A stretch of 18,755 nucleotides of DNA from Bordetella parapertussis (GCA_945888535.1 CAMDAN010000043.1:1-18755), one strand, 5' to 3'; positions 1 to 10,820 are shown, counted from the first letter of the stretch. Numbers and translations are program-made. The notes: a model not told the origin generated them from the letters alone.

Positions 1-1
1 C

Positions 2-493
2 ATATTGCCCGGCGTGGGTGCATTCGACCATGCCATGGCGCTACTTAACCGTTCTGGCATGCGTGATGTCCTCGATAAGTTGGTCCTGATAGATAAAGTC
101 CCGGTTTTAGGCGTCTGTGTCGGTATGCAGATCATGGCAAATGCCAGCGAAGAAGGTAATTTGCCAGGTCTGGGATGGGTGCCTGCCAAGGTATGCATGT
201 TCTCGGGGAGTGAGCATAGCCTTCCCCTGCCGCTGCCGCACATGGGGTGGAATGACGTAAAGCCCAACCCCGGGTCGACTTTGTTTGTAGGACTTGAGGC
301 GGATGCCCGCTTCTACTTTCTGCATTCCTATTATTTTGCGTGCGAGGCACCTGAGCATGTGTCGGCAAGTGCATCCTATGGAGGTGATTTCAGTTGTGCC
401 GTCACTGCTGGTAATGTGCATGGTGTGCAGTTTCATCCTGAAAAAAGTCACCATTTCGGCACCCGATTGTTAAAGAATTTCTCAGAGTTATAG
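2..493 (+). CDS. hisH: HisH-type glutamine amidotransferase (5' partial), surface-polysaccharide paralogue
   Basis: This is the glutaminase subunit that releases ammonia from glutamine and passes it to a HisF partner. The frame is open at the window edge, so roughly the first 40 residues of a ~200-residue protein are missing. The class I amidotransferase triad is visible: the nucleophile Cys in the GVCVGMQ motif (codon 116-118) and the His and Glu of FHPEKS (codons 434-436 and 440-442). The HisF-like gene starts one base after its stop codon, so the two are translationally coupled. Because the partner lacks a key cyclase residue and the neighbours make nucleotide sugars, this copy more likely feeds a sugar amidotransferase (WbpG/PseA type) than histidine synthesis. 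The family call is secure; the pathway is inferred. Confidence 0.88.
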   Translation: MLPGVGAFDHAMALLNRSGMRDVLDKLVLIDKVPVLGVCVGMQIMANASEEGNLPGLGWVPAKVCMFSGSEHSLPLPLPHMGWNDVKPNPGSTLFVGLEADARFYFLHSYYFACEAPEHVSASASYGGDFSCAVTAGNVHGVQFHPEKSHHFGTRLLKNFSEL

Positions 494-494
494 G

Positions 495-1268
495 ATGCTG
501 CGCCCCCGATTTACACCCTGTTTGCTGGTTCACAAAGGAGGGCTTGTCAAAACCGTAAGTTTCAAAGCGCCCAAGTACATCGGTGACCCCATTAACGCGG
601 TCAAAATATTTAACGAAAAAGAAGCTGACGAATTGGTAGTCTTGGATATCGACGCGACGGTAAATAACGCGGAACCAGATTATCGAATGATTGCCAATTT
701 GGCTGCCGAATGCCGTATGCCTTTGTGCTATGGCGGAGGTGTGAAGACGCCTGAGCAAGCTAAACGCATCATTGGTCTAGGCGTCGAAAAAGTGGCAATC
801 AGTGCGGCTGCAGTGGAAGATCTCACCTTAATATCCCGCATTGCTGGGGAGGTTGGTCGACAAAGCGTGGTTGTGGTTTTGGACGTCAAGAAAAAGATGT
901 TCAGCAGAGACTACGAAGTGTTTACCCACAATGGGCGCTACAACACCAAACGCAATGTGCTCGAAATGGCAGTACTGGCGCAAGAGGCGGGCGCTGGGGA
1001 GATTGTCATAAACTCGATTGACAGGGATGGAGAGATGAAAGGCTACGATTTGGTCTTAGCAAAAATCATACGCCACACGGTCAAAATTCCTATTACTTTT
1101 CTCGGCGGGGCAGGAAGTTTGACTGATATCGAGGATTTAATTAGGACCTGCGGAGTCATCGGCGCATCGGCTGGAAGCCTCTTTGTCTTCAAAGGTGTTT
1201 ACAAGGCGGTCCTAATTAGTTATCCGACTTTGGCGCAACGCGATGAACTAGTTCGCAAGGTGATGTAG
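495..1268 (+). CDS. HisF-like (HisF2/WbuZ type) ammonia-channelling subunit
   Basis: This is a 257-residue (beta/alpha)8 barrel of the imidazole glycerol phosphate synthase cyclase family. The phosphate-binding and core motifs are present: GDPINAVKIFNEKEADELV (30-48), YGGGVKT (79-85), GAGEIVINSIDRDG (around 165-179) and FLGGAGS. Asp130 is kept in VVLDVKK, but the other catalytic acid of true HisF, Asp11 in PCLDV, is Leu11 here (PCLLV, codon 525-527). HisF copies in surface-polysaccharide clusters (HisF2, WbuZ, AglZ) are thought to deliver ammonia rather than cyclise. The predicted role is therefore to pass ammonia from the preceding HisH to an N-acetyl-sugar amidotransferase, which would lie upstream of this window. 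The start follows the HisH stop by one base, and no other start fits the N-terminal strand as well. Confidence 0.87.
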   Translation: MLRPRFTPCLLVHKGGLVKTVSFKAPKYIGDPINAVKIFNEKEADELVVLDIDATVNNAEPDYRMIANLAAECRMPLCYGGGVKTPEQAKRIIGLGVEKVAISAAAVEDLTLISRIAGEVGRQSVVVVLDVKKKMFSRDYEVFTHNGRYNTKRNVLEMAVLAQEAGAGEIVINSIDRDGEMKGYDLVLAKIIRHTVKIPITFLGGAGSLTDIEDLIRTCGVIGASAGSLFVFKGVYKAVLISYPTLAQRDELVRKVM

Positions 1269-1293
1269 AAGTGAATGCTCCAACTGTGATCCT

Positions 1294-2322
1294 ATGACAT
1301 TAAGACTCGAGGAATTTCAAAAACGTAATAATTTGGAATGGTTGCGGCTGATTTTTGCACTTCAAGTGGTAGTAGGGCATGCATCATCGCATTTGCAGTT
1401 TCAGATCCCTGTATTCATAGGCAATTTCCCTGGGGTACCGGCATTTTTCTTTGTCAGCGGACTCTTGGTTTATAGATCGTGGTTGAACGCCCCAGGCAGA
1501 ATCTATTTTGAAAATCGATTTTTGCGACTTTTCCCTGGCCTAGTTTTTGTATCGTTAGGCGCAGTAGCTGTGCTGCTCACAGCAAAAGGTTGGCCAGACA
1601 TTGGCCTTCATTTTTCGACCTATGGCATATGGTTTCTTTCACAGATCACTCTTGGGCAGGCTTAAAACCCTGAACATTTTAGAGATGTTGGCGTTGGCGT
1701 AATTAATGGATCTCTTTGGACCCTTACAACCGAAATATTATTTTATCTATTTGTGCCGATCATCGCCTGGCTTGATAAGCGGTTCCGCTATGGATTGGTT
1801 GTATTGATTGCGCTTTCGTATGCGATTTACATTTTTGGCCCCATAGTCTGGACGGAGGCTATTTACCGAAATAAAACGTTTTTCAGTTTCATTGAGTTAA
1901 CTCCCCTTGTTTGGGGATGGATGTTTGGATTTGGAATAACCGCAGCGAAATATTTTGATATTTTGATTAGATGGTTAAGGTTTCTCCCTCTCGCCGCATT
2001 GCCTCTTGTCTTAATGTTGTATTTTGGAGAAGGCCCCGTTTTCGGCGCATCCGGAAACCGGATGGGCATTTTATATTTTGCGAGCTATGTTTGCCTTATT
2101 TTTTGGCTGGCGTTTGCAACCCCTTATTTTCGGCTTAAGTTTGACTTGAGTTACGGGATTTATATTTGGCACATGCCGGTAATTAATTTTTTGTTATTGA
2201 AAGCTATACACAGTATGCCGATTGCGATAGGGCTAACATTTACAATGGCAATCATCTCATGGCTTTTTGTGGAGAAGCCTGCCCTGAAATTGAAGCGCCG
2301 CTCGCTTTATGTTGTCGGCTAA
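1294..2322 (+). pseudogene. Acyltransferase-3 family sugar O-acyltransferase, interrupted by an in-frame TAA
   Basis: An intact gene would encode about 342 residues of an integral-membrane acyltransferase (PF01757 type), the class that O-acetylates surface sugars. The N-terminal signature is present (NNLEWLRLIFALQVVVGH, with the expected Arg and His), followed by several hydrophobic helices and a C-terminal SYGIYIWHMPVI motif. Codon 124 (1663-1665) is TAA. The frame on both sides is the same: after the stop it continues as NPEHFRDVGVGVINGSLWTL, the normal family continuation after a Tyr. The lesion is therefore one nonsense codon (probably TAT or TAC to TAA), not a frameshift. A restart at GTG 1753 has no visible ribosome-binding site. 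The rest looks undamaged, so the loss is recent, is read through, or is a sequencing error. The gene is AT-rich, typical of transferred polysaccharide genes. Confidence 0.85.
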
Positions 2323-2362
2323 GCAAGCCTGAAGCCAAATCGTTGCGAATGTAAGGATCTGC

Positions 2363-3391
2363 ATGTTTTTGAATAAGAAGCTTTTAATTACCGGCGGAAC
2401 CGGCTCTTTTGGAAACGCTGTTCTGCGCCGTTTTTTGGATTCAAATATTGGTGAAATCCGAATCTTCAGCCGGGATGAAAAAAAACAAGACGACATGCGC
2501 AAAAAATACCATAGCGCAAAATTAAAATTCTTTATCGGTGATGTGCGTGACCCTGACAGTGTCCGGACTGCGATGCGTGGCGTAGATTTCGTATTCCACG
2601 CCGCCGCGCTCAAGCAAGTTCCCTCGTGTGAGTTTTACCCCTTGGAGGCCGTAAAAACAAATGTACTAGGTACTGAAAATGTTTTAGAAGCGGCGATTGC
2701 CAATGGTATCGAGCGTGTGGTTTGCTTAAGCACAGACAAAGCGGTTTACCCGATCAACGCGATGGGAATCAGTAAGGCGATGATGGAAAAAGTCGCCGTG
2801 GCGAAGTCACGGGAGAGCGATAGCACCACCATATGTGTAACGCGTTATGGAAATGTAATGGCTTCGCGAGGATCGGTTATTCCGCTTTTCGTAGAACAGA
2901 TTCGTGCCGGCAAAGCGTTAACACTCACTGATCCTGGAATGACCCGTTTCATGATGACGCTGGACGATGCGGTTGACCTGGTGTTGTTTGCTTTCGAGCA
3001 TGCCAACCCTGGCGATATTTTTGTTCAAAAGGCTCCTGCTGCCACTATAGAAACCTTGGCAAAGGCGCTGACAGCGCTCATGGGCATTCCATCGCATGAG
3101 GTTAAGGTAATTGGCACTCGCCATGGTGAAAAACTTTATGAAGCGCTACTTAGCCGAGAAGAACGAGTAGCGGCCCAAGATTTCGGAAACTACTTTAGGG
3201 TGGCACCTGATTTGCGCGATTTAAATTATGGAAAATTCATGGATCAGGGTGAAACCCAAATTTCTGAAGCTTCAGATTACAACTCGCACAACACAACTCG
3301 GTTGGATGTCGCCGGCATGCAAGCGTTGTTAATGAAGTTGCATTTTGTGCAAGCCATTTCGCGTGGTGAAACTTCCGAGGCAGAGGAGTAG
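2363..3391 (+). CDS. fnlA: UDP-GlcNAc 4,6-dehydratase/5-epimerase (FnlA/WbjB/CapE)
   Basis: This soluble 342-residue extended SDR catalyses the first step to UDP-L-FucNAc: dehydration and epimerisation of UDP-GlcNAc to a 4-keto-6-deoxy intermediate. The NAD(P)-binding TGGTGSFG motif is at 10-17. The active site has the family's Met-for-Tyr variant: STDKAVYP at 123-130, Met134 and Lys138. Length matches the family (about 344). AAGGA at 2353-2357 lies 5 bases before the ATG. The next gene, fnlB, starts 3 bases after the stop, and fnlC follows, giving the full three-gene set in pathway order. It resembles the WbpM-type dehydratase at 7999 but lacks the membrane domain and belongs to a different subgroup. 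Confidence 0.93.
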   Translation: MFLNKKLLITGGTGSFGNAVLRRFLDSNIGEIRIFSRDEKKQDDMRKKYHSAKLKFFIGDVRDPDSVRTAMRGVDFVFHAAALKQVPSCEFYPLEAVKTNVLGTENVLEAAIANGIERVVCLSTDKAVYPINAMGISKAMMEKVAVAKSRESDSTTICVTRYGNVMASRGSVIPLFVEQIRAGKALTLTDPGMTRFMMTLDDAVDLVLFAFEHANPGDIFVQKAPAATIETLAKALTALMGIPSHEVKVIGTRHGEKLYEALLSREERVAAQDFGNYFRVAPDLRDLNYGKFMDQGETQISEASDYNSHNTTRLDVAGMQALLMKLHFVQAISRGETSEAEE

Positions 3392-3394
3392 CGC

Positions 3395-4534
3395 GTGCGA
3401 GTTTTGATTACAGGTGCAGAAGGTTTTATTGGCCAAAACCTGCAATCACGGTTAGCAGAACGCAGCGACATACAGCTAATTTGTTTCGGACGCAGTGATG
3501 AACCCGAAGTCCTGCGCCCCCTATTGAACGTTGCGGATTTCGTTATTCATTTGGCGGCAGTGAATCGGCCAGTCGATCCGCAGGACTTTCACGCAGTTAA
3601 TCTTGGTTTGACGCAAACTTTGTGTGATGGCCTATCAGAAATAGCTCAGTTTTCGAATCGCAAAATCCCAGTCATTTATGCATCATCCACCCAGGCCGCC
3701 AAAATAAATCCATATGGACAGAGTAAAAAGGCAGCGGAAGATGTCTTGTTTTCCATGCAACGCGAACATGGTGTTCCGGTGCATGTGTTTCGATTGCCCA
3801 ATATTTTCGGTAAGTGGTGCAAACCGAACTACAACTCGGTTGTGGCAACGTTTTGCTACAAACTCACACGAGGATTGCCGATAGAGATCAATGACCCCAA
3901 CTCTTCTTTAAATTTGGTCTACATAGACGATTTGGTGGAAACTTTCATTGCTTTGATGTTTGAGCCTGAATCTGCAACGAATGTAACGAGGAGGCCGGCA
4001 CATTTTTTGGAGGTGGAACCAACCTATAGAACTACAGTGGGTGAGTTAGCGAGTGTGTTAAATAACTTTGTACTAAGTAGAAACACGCTAATTACCCCTC
4101 CAGTTGGGATAGGTTTGACCCGGGCGCTTTACAGCACATTTATCAGCTATATCCCTCCTGAAGGCTTTACCTATGTTATTCCTAGGCACGAAGATGCGCG
4201 TGGAGTTTTTGTGGAGATGTTGAAAACTGAGAGCAGTGGCCAGTTCTCTTACTTCACTGCGCATCCTGGGGTTACGCGCGGGGGGCATTATCACCACAGC
4301 AAATCAGAAAAGTTTTTGGTCATCAAGGGAGAGGCTCGCTTCAAATTTCGGCACTTATTGACCGGGCAAACCCATGAGTTGGAAACCCATGGCGACAGTC
4401 CGAGGGTTGTTGATACAGTGCCTGGTTGGACCCATGACATAACCAATATTGGAGAGTCCGAGTTGGTCGTTATGCTTTGGGCTAACGAGGTATTCGACCC
4501 TAGCCGCCCGGACACCATTGCCTGCCCGGTATAA
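3395..4534 (+). CDS. fnlB: UDP-sugar 3-epimerase/4-reductase (FnlB/WbjC/CapF), SDR plus cupin
   Basis: This 379-residue two-domain enzyme performs the second step to UDP-L-FucNAc, 3-epimerisation and C4 reduction of the FnlA product to the L-talose-type sugar. The N-terminal SDR domain has TGAEGFIG (6-13), the catalytic Ser in YASST (95-99), and Tyr107/Lys111 in YGQSK. The C-terminal cupin (about 257-379) carries a metal-binding run GGHYHHSKSEKF (296-307; His298, His300 and Glu305) and a later His in PGWTHDI. This SDR-cupin fusion is specific to the CapF family. The GTG start at 3395 follows the fnlA stop by 3 bases, and AGGAG inside the fnlA end could serve as the ribosome-binding site. Confidence 0.92.
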   Translation: MRVLITGAEGFIGQNLQSRLAERSDIQLICFGRSDEPEVLRPLLNVADFVIHLAAVNRPVDPQDFHAVNLGLTQTLCDGLSEIAQFSNRKIPVIYASSTQAAKINPYGQSKKAAEDVLFSMQREHGVPVHVFRLPNIFGKWCKPNYNSVVATFCYKLTRGLPIEINDPNSSLNLVYIDDLVETFIALMFEPESATNVTRRPAHFLEVEPTYRTTVGELASVLNNFVLSRNTLITPPVGIGLTRALYSTFISYIPPEGFTYVIPRHEDARGVFVEMLKTESSGQFSYFTAHPGVTRGGHYHHSKSEKFLVIKGEARFKFRHLLTGQTHELETHGDSPRVVDTVPGWTHDITNIGESELVVMLWANEVFDPSRPDTIACPV

Positions 4535-4561
4535 GTGTCCGGACAACTTAAAGGTGTGCAG

Positions 4562-5710
4562 ATGAAAAAATTAAAAGTCATTACAGTGGTCGGGACGCGC
4601 CCTGAGATCATTCGACTTTCTCGGGTTTTGCCCCTATTGGACGCGCACTGCGAGCATGTGCTGGTGCATACCGGGCAAAACTATGATTTTGAATTGAACC
4701 AGGTATTTTTTGATGACCTAGGAGTGCGCAAACCCGACTACTTCTTAGACAGCGCCCAGGGCAATGCAGGTGCGGCACAAACTATTGGGAACTTAATTAT
4801 TGGTGTAGACAAGGTACTAGAGGTTGTGCAACCTCAAGCCATGCTGGTATTGGGTGACACCAATAGTTGCCTGTCAGTAATTCCAGCCAAACGTCGCAAA
4901 ATTCCCATCTTCCATATGGAAGCCGGAAACCGTTGCTTTGATCAGCGCGTTCCGGAGGAGATCAACCGTCGGATCGTCGACCATACCGCTGATGTCAACC
5001 TCACCTACAGCACCATAGCGCGTGATTATTTGCTACGCGAGGGTTTGCCCCCGGATTTGGTGATCAAAACGGGAAGCCCTATGTTTGAGGTTTTGTCGCA
5101 CTATCGCCCGAAGGTCGAGGCCTCAGATGTATTGTCACGATTCGAACTTCAGGCAGAGGGCTATTTCTTGGTCAGCGCGCACCGGGAGGAAAACATTGAG
5201 TCACCCCAGTCTTTCGCAAAGCTAGTGGGAATTCTCAATGCGCTGGCAGCAGACTACGGTTTGCCGGTCATTGTCTCTACCCATCCGCGAACTCAAAAAC
5301 GTATTGATACAACAGGTTCGGTATTCCATCCCCTAGTGCAACTTTTGAAGCCGCTGGGTTTTCATGACTACAACAAGCTTCAAATCGCGGCTCGAGTCGT
5401 GTTGTCGGATAGTGGCACTATTAACGAAGAATCTTCCATCATGAACTTCCCCGCGCTTAACCTGCGCGAAGCCCATGAAAGACCGGAAGGCATGGAGGAG
5501 GCTGCTGTAATGATGGTCGGCTTGGAGCTCGAGCGCGTGCGCCAGGGGCTGTCAATATTGGCTACACAGCCAAGGGGATCTGATCGTTCCGATCCTCATG
5601 GAATTCGTCAGGTAGCCGATTACAGCAACCCTAATGTTTCAGACAAGGTTCTGCGTATCATCCATAGCTATACCGACTATGTCAATCGCGTAGTTTGGAA
5701 AAAATACTGA
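4562..5710 (+). CDS. fnlC: UDP-N-acetyl-L-talosamine 2-epimerase (FnlC/WbjD/CapG)
   Basis: This is the last step to UDP-L-FucNAc, inversion at C2. The protein is in the non-hydrolysing UDP-GlcNAc 2-epimerase family. Motifs typical of it are GTRPEIIR (11-18), [48 protein letters not shown] and REAHERPEG. It reads as a close match to E. coli FnlC from memory, over the full length (382 residues). I chose ATG 4562 because AAAGG at 4550-4554 sits 7 bases upstream and MKKLKV is the usual family N-terminus. An upstream in-frame GTG at 4535, directly after the fnlB stop, would add nine residues and is less likely. Confidence 0.93.
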   Translation: MKKLKVITVVGTRPEIIRLSRVLPLLDAHCEHVLVHTGQNYDFELNQVFFDDLGVRKPDYFLDSAQGNAGAAQTIGNLIIGVDKVLEVVQPQAMLVLGDTNSCLSVIPAKRRKIPIFHMEAGNRCFDQRVPEEINRRIVDHTADVNLTYSTIARDYLLREGLPPDLVIKTGSPMFEVLSHYRPKVEASDVLSRFELQAEGYFLVSAHREENIESPQSFAKLVGILNALAADYGLPVIVSTHPRTQKRIDTTGSVFHPLVQLLKPLGFHDYNKLQIAARVVLSDSGTINEESSIMNFPALNLREAHERPEGMEEAAVMMVGLELERVRQGLSILATQPRGSDRSDPHGIRQVADYSNPNVSDKVLRIIHSYTDYVNRVVWKKY

Positions 5711-5722
5711 GCTCTTTAATTC

Positions 5723-6958
5723 GTGCGTTTGCTTATTGTTTCTCAGTATTTCTGGCCTGAAAATTTCCGCATCAATGATTTAGCGGCTGAATTGGTACAG
5801 CGGGGCCATCAGGTCACTGTATTAACTGGGGTTCCTAATTACCCTGATGGAAATATTTTCCCGCGATTCAAAGCAGATCCACATAAATTTTTGAATTACA
5901 AAGGTGTAGACATCATCCGCGTTCCGATGACTGTGCGGGGACGTGGTAATTTTAGACTGCTGTTAAATTACTTTACATTCGCATTGAGCGGTTCAGTATT
6001 TGGCCCATTGAAATTGCGTGGTATCAAGTTTGACGCGATTTTTACTTGCCAGTTGTCTCCAGTTACAGTCGGATTACCTGCAGCAGTCATGAGAGCAATA
6101 AAGCGTGTTCCGATGGTTTTTTGGGTATTAGATCTTTGGCCAGATACATTGCAAGCTGTTGGTATTGTTCGATCTAGGCGAATGATTCAGTTAATCGGAT
6201 TGCTAATTAAGTTTATTTACTCTCGCTGTGACTTAATTCTTGCGCAGTCGAGAAGTTTTATTCCGCAAATTAAAAAATACACTGGAAGCAATAAACGGGT
6301 TGAGTATTTCCCTAGTTGGGCAGAGGATATTTTTGACCAGCAACAAAATATTTGGGCTGAGGAAATTCCTAAAAATCCGCAAAGCTTCAGCGTGATGTTT
6401 GCGGGCAACTTAGGTGACGCACAGGATTTTCCTGCCATCTTAGACGCGGCTGAGAATTTGCGAGCGCATACGAACATTCGTTGGCTCATTGTCGGTGATG
6501 GTCGGAATGCGCAGTGGGTTCAGGATGAAATCAGGCGTCGTCGCTTAGACGGTTGTGTTCTTATGTTTGGACGCTACCCGGTGGAAAGAATGCCATCTTT
6601 CTTTAGTCATGCTGATGCTTTGCTGGTGAGTCTAAAGGACGAGCCCATTTTTTCAATGACCATTCCTGGGAAATTACAGTCTTACCTCGCGGCAGGAATT
6701 CCCATCGTAGCTATGTTGAATGGCGAAGGTGCCGCGCTCGTTAAATATTCGAACTCTGGGCTGATATGTAATGCTGGAGACTCTGCAGGATTAGCGAGTG
6801 CTGTTTTGAAGCTTTCAAAAATGACAAAAGAAGACCGTAGTGCTATGGGTAGGAACGGGATAGAAGTTAGTACAAAAGAATTTGATCGTTCTATGTTGAT
6901 TGACAGACTTGAAGGTTGGCTCGCGGAGGTGGTTTCTTCGAGAAATTACAAGTCATGA
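5723..6958 (+). CDS. wbuB: GT4-family glycosyltransferase, WbuB-like (probable L-FucNAc transferase)
   Basis: This 411-residue GT-B glycosyltransferase probably transfers a sugar, most likely L-FucNAc, to the lipid-linked chain on the cytoplasmic face. The N-terminus LLIVSQYFWPENFRINDLA and the FWVLDLWPD motif are typical of the WbuB/WbjE subgroup of GT4. The C-terminal domain has the donor-site features of the family, including GDGR and the IPGKLQSYLAAGIPIVAM stretch. It lies 12 bases after fnlC, the usual position of this transferase in L-FucNAc clusters. The GTG start matches the family N-terminus. Its stop overlaps the next start (ATGA at 6955-6958). The specificity is inferred from context; the fold assignment is firm. 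The gene looks more AT-rich than the genes after 9800. Confidence 0.84.
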   Translation: MRLLIVSQYFWPENFRINDLAAELVQRGHQVTVLTGVPNYPDGNIFPRFKADPHKFLNYKGVDIIRVPMTVRGRGNFRLLLNYFTFALSGSVFGPLKLRGIKFDAIFTCQLSPVTVGLPAAVMRAIKRVPMVFWVLDLWPDTLQAVGIVRSRRMIQLIGLLIKFIYSRCDLILAQSRSFIPQIKKYTGSNKRVEYFPSWAEDIFDQQQNIWAEEIPKNPQSFSVMFAGNLGDAQDFPAILDAAENLRAHTNIRWLIVGDGRNAQWVQDEIRRRRLDGCVLMFGRYPVERMPSFFSHADALLVSLKDEPIFSMTIPGKLQSYLAAGIPIVAMLNGEGAALVKYSNSGLICNAGDSAGLASAVLKLSKMTKEDRSAMGRNGIEVSTKEFDRSMLIDRLEGWLAEVVSSRNYKS

Positions 6959-7515
6959 AACGAATCATGGATTCGGTCGTTGCTTTGATTGCTAGCCTCA
7001 TTTTATTTTTGCCGATATTAATGCTGACGATTGCTGTCCGCTCAATTTCCAAAGGTCCCGCACTCTATTGGTCTGATCGCGTTGGACGTAACAATGGCAA
7101 TTTCAAAATGCCAAAATTCCGAACTATGCGGGTTGGTACGCCAGCGCTAGCTACACACTTGATGGGTAATCCTAAAGAGTATTTAACTCCGATCGGCTCC
7201 TTCTTGCGTAGAAGTAGCTTAGATGAATTGCCTCAGTTATGGAGTGTTTTGGTCGGTGACATGAGTCTTGTAGGCCCTCGCCCCGCGTTATTCAATCAAC
7301 AAGACTTAATTGAACTACGAACTAAATATGGAATCCACTTATTGCTTCCTGGTCTCACAGGCTGGGCGCAAGTGAACGGCCGCGATGAATTATCGATCGA
7401 AGATAAAGTGGCCTTGGATGTTTATTATCTAAAAAACCAATCTTTGTGGTTGGATATAAAAATACTTTGGCTGACATTGATTAAAGTGGTTCGCCGTGAA
7501 GGTGTTTCCCACTGA
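6955..7515 (+). CDS. Small PglC-type phosphoglycosyl transferase (initiating undecaprenyl-phosphate sugar-1-phosphate transferase)
   Basis: This 186-residue monotopic transferase (PF02397, bacterial sugar transferase) moves a sugar-1-phosphate from a UDP-sugar to undecaprenyl phosphate, starting the repeat unit. A single N-terminal hydrophobic segment (about 5-28) contains Pro20, fitting a re-entrant helix. The catalytic Asp90-Glu91 pair is in RRSSLDELPQL; KFRTMR (54-59), GPRP (107-110) and PGLTGWAQVNGR are all present. The length matches single-domain PglC/WbaP-catalytic-domain enzymes, with no extra membrane domain. The ATG at 6955 overlaps the preceding stop as ATGA. An in-frame GTG at 6916 would add 13 unlikely residues inside the previous gene. 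The presence of WbpM (7999) suggests the first sugar is a 6-deoxy-HexNAc such as QuiNAc or FucNAc; this is inferred. Confidence 0.88.
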   Translation: MKRIMDSVVALIASLILFLPILMLTIAVRSISKGPALYWSDRVGRNNGNFKMPKFRTMRVGTPALATHLMGNPKEYLTPIGSFLRRSSLDELPQLWSVLVGDMSLVGPRPALFNQQDLIELRTKYGIHLLLPGLTGWAQVNGRDELSIEDKVALDVYYLKNQSLWLDIKILWLTLIKVVRREGVSH

Positions 7516-7530
7516 TTATTCTATAATCAG
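7512..7530. promoter_or_regulatory. hns promoter -10 with a perfect 8-bp inverted repeat
   Basis: CTGATTAT (7512-7519) and ATAATCAG (7523-7530) form a perfect inverted repeat around TCT. The bases TATAAT at 7522-7527 match the sigma70 -10 consensus, although no good -35 is visible. The repeat also covers the stop codon of the preceding transferase. It could be an operator, an AT-rich curved site for autoregulation, or both. A weak terminator hairpin is less likely, since the T run starts ten bases later. Confidence 0.6.
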
Positions 7531-7558
7531 ACTGTACTAATTTTTTCAGGAGTAATAC

Positions 7559-7927
7559 ATGTCTAATCTCATCGATATTCAAAGTCAAATCGAAAAGTTG
7601 CAAAGGCAAGCCAATGAAATCAAATCCAAAGATTTCCATGCCACTGTCCAAGACATTCTCGCAAAAATGGCGGCTTTTGGTATCACTGTCAAAGATTTGC
7701 AGTCTGGAAAAGGCAAAAGCAAAGTTGGCCGTGTTGCCAAAGGTAAAACTGGCGCAGCAAAATCTTTAAAGGCTCCTAAGGCTGCGCGTAAAGCCAGTAA
7801 CCCAGTGGCTCCTAAATACCGTGGTCCCAATGGAGAGACTTGGACTGGCCGCGGATTAACTCCAAAATGGTTGTCCACTTTAATCGCCCAAGGCCGAACC
7901 AAAGATTCTTTTTTAATCGCCGCTTAA
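7559..7927 (+). CDS. hns: H-NS family nucleoid-associated protein
   Basis: This 122-residue DNA-binding protein is expected to silence AT-rich, often transferred, DNA. Residues 4-40 form a helical, coiled-coil-like oligomerisation region. Residues 50-85 are a Lys/Ala/Gly-rich linker. Residues 86-122 hold the betaproteobacterial H-NS DNA-binding motif YRGPNGETWTGRGLTPKWL. The linker is long and strongly basic, a feature seen in Burkholderiales H-NS-like proteins. AGGAG at 7548-7552 lies 6 bases before the ATG. It has its own promoter-like -10 box and is followed by a terminator-like inverted repeat, so it is probably a single-gene unit. It may silence the AT-rich polysaccharide genes around it. 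Confidence 0.9.
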   Translation: MSNLIDIQSQIEKLQRQANEIKSKDFHATVQDILAKMAAFGITVKDLQSGKGKSKVGRVAKGKTGAAKSLKAPKAARKASNPVAPKYRGPNGETWTGRGLTPKWLSTLIAQGRTKDSFLIAA

Positions 7928-7937
7928 GTAAAGCCTC

Positions 7938-7982
7938 AAACCCCATGCGATGCACTTGTGATCAAGGGCAGCCATGGGGTTT
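7938..7982 (+). terminator. Terminator-like inverted repeat after hns
   Basis: AAACCCCATG (7938-7947) and CATGGGGTTT (7973-7982) are perfect 10-base inverted arms. The loop is long at 25 bases, and the downstream tract is ATCGTTTTAG rather than a pure T run. It lies 11 bases after the hns stop and 16 bases before wbpM, where a terminator would be expected. The long loop keeps the call tentative. Confidence 0.5.
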
Positions 7983-7998
7983 ATCGTTTTAGATTGTT

Positions 7999-10771
<2,773 letters not shown>

Positions 10772-10796
10772 GTTGATCTTCACAACCCACAAATAA

Positions 10797-10814
10797 AACC
10801 AACTAGGTTAGAAT
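10797..10814. promoter_or_regulatory. Putative MqsA operator and -10 box of mqsRA
   Basis: AACC (10797-10800) and GGTT (10806-10809) form an inverted repeat with a five-base spacer. This resembles the E. coli MqsA operator, recalled as AACCT-N3-AGGTT; here one half-site base differs (AACCA-ACT-AGGTT). It overlaps a possible -10 box, TAGAAT (10809-10814), which fits autorepression. The -35 box is not clear. Confidence 0.65.
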
Positions 10815-10820
10815 TGGGTA

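Noticed and set aside
2..1268. Histidine biosynthesis hisH-hisF
   Set aside because: HisF lacks Asp11, no other his gene is seen, and the neighbours make surface sugars.
1294..2322. Two separate acyltransferase genes, or a frameshift between 1665 and 1753
   Set aside because: The two halves are in the same frame (distance 459 = 153 codons) and the intervening codons encode family-like sequence, so it is one gene with one nonsense codon.
4291..4611. Minus-strand ORFs over fnlB and fnlC (also over wbpM, argB and the catabolic genes)
   Set aside because: They are antisense to strongly conserved coding regions, have no recognisable motifs and no ribosome-binding sites that stand out.
7512..7546. 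Rho-independent terminator of the polysaccharide operon
   Set aside because: The stem is AT-rich and the T run begins ten bases after it; the -10 match makes a promoter or operator more likely.
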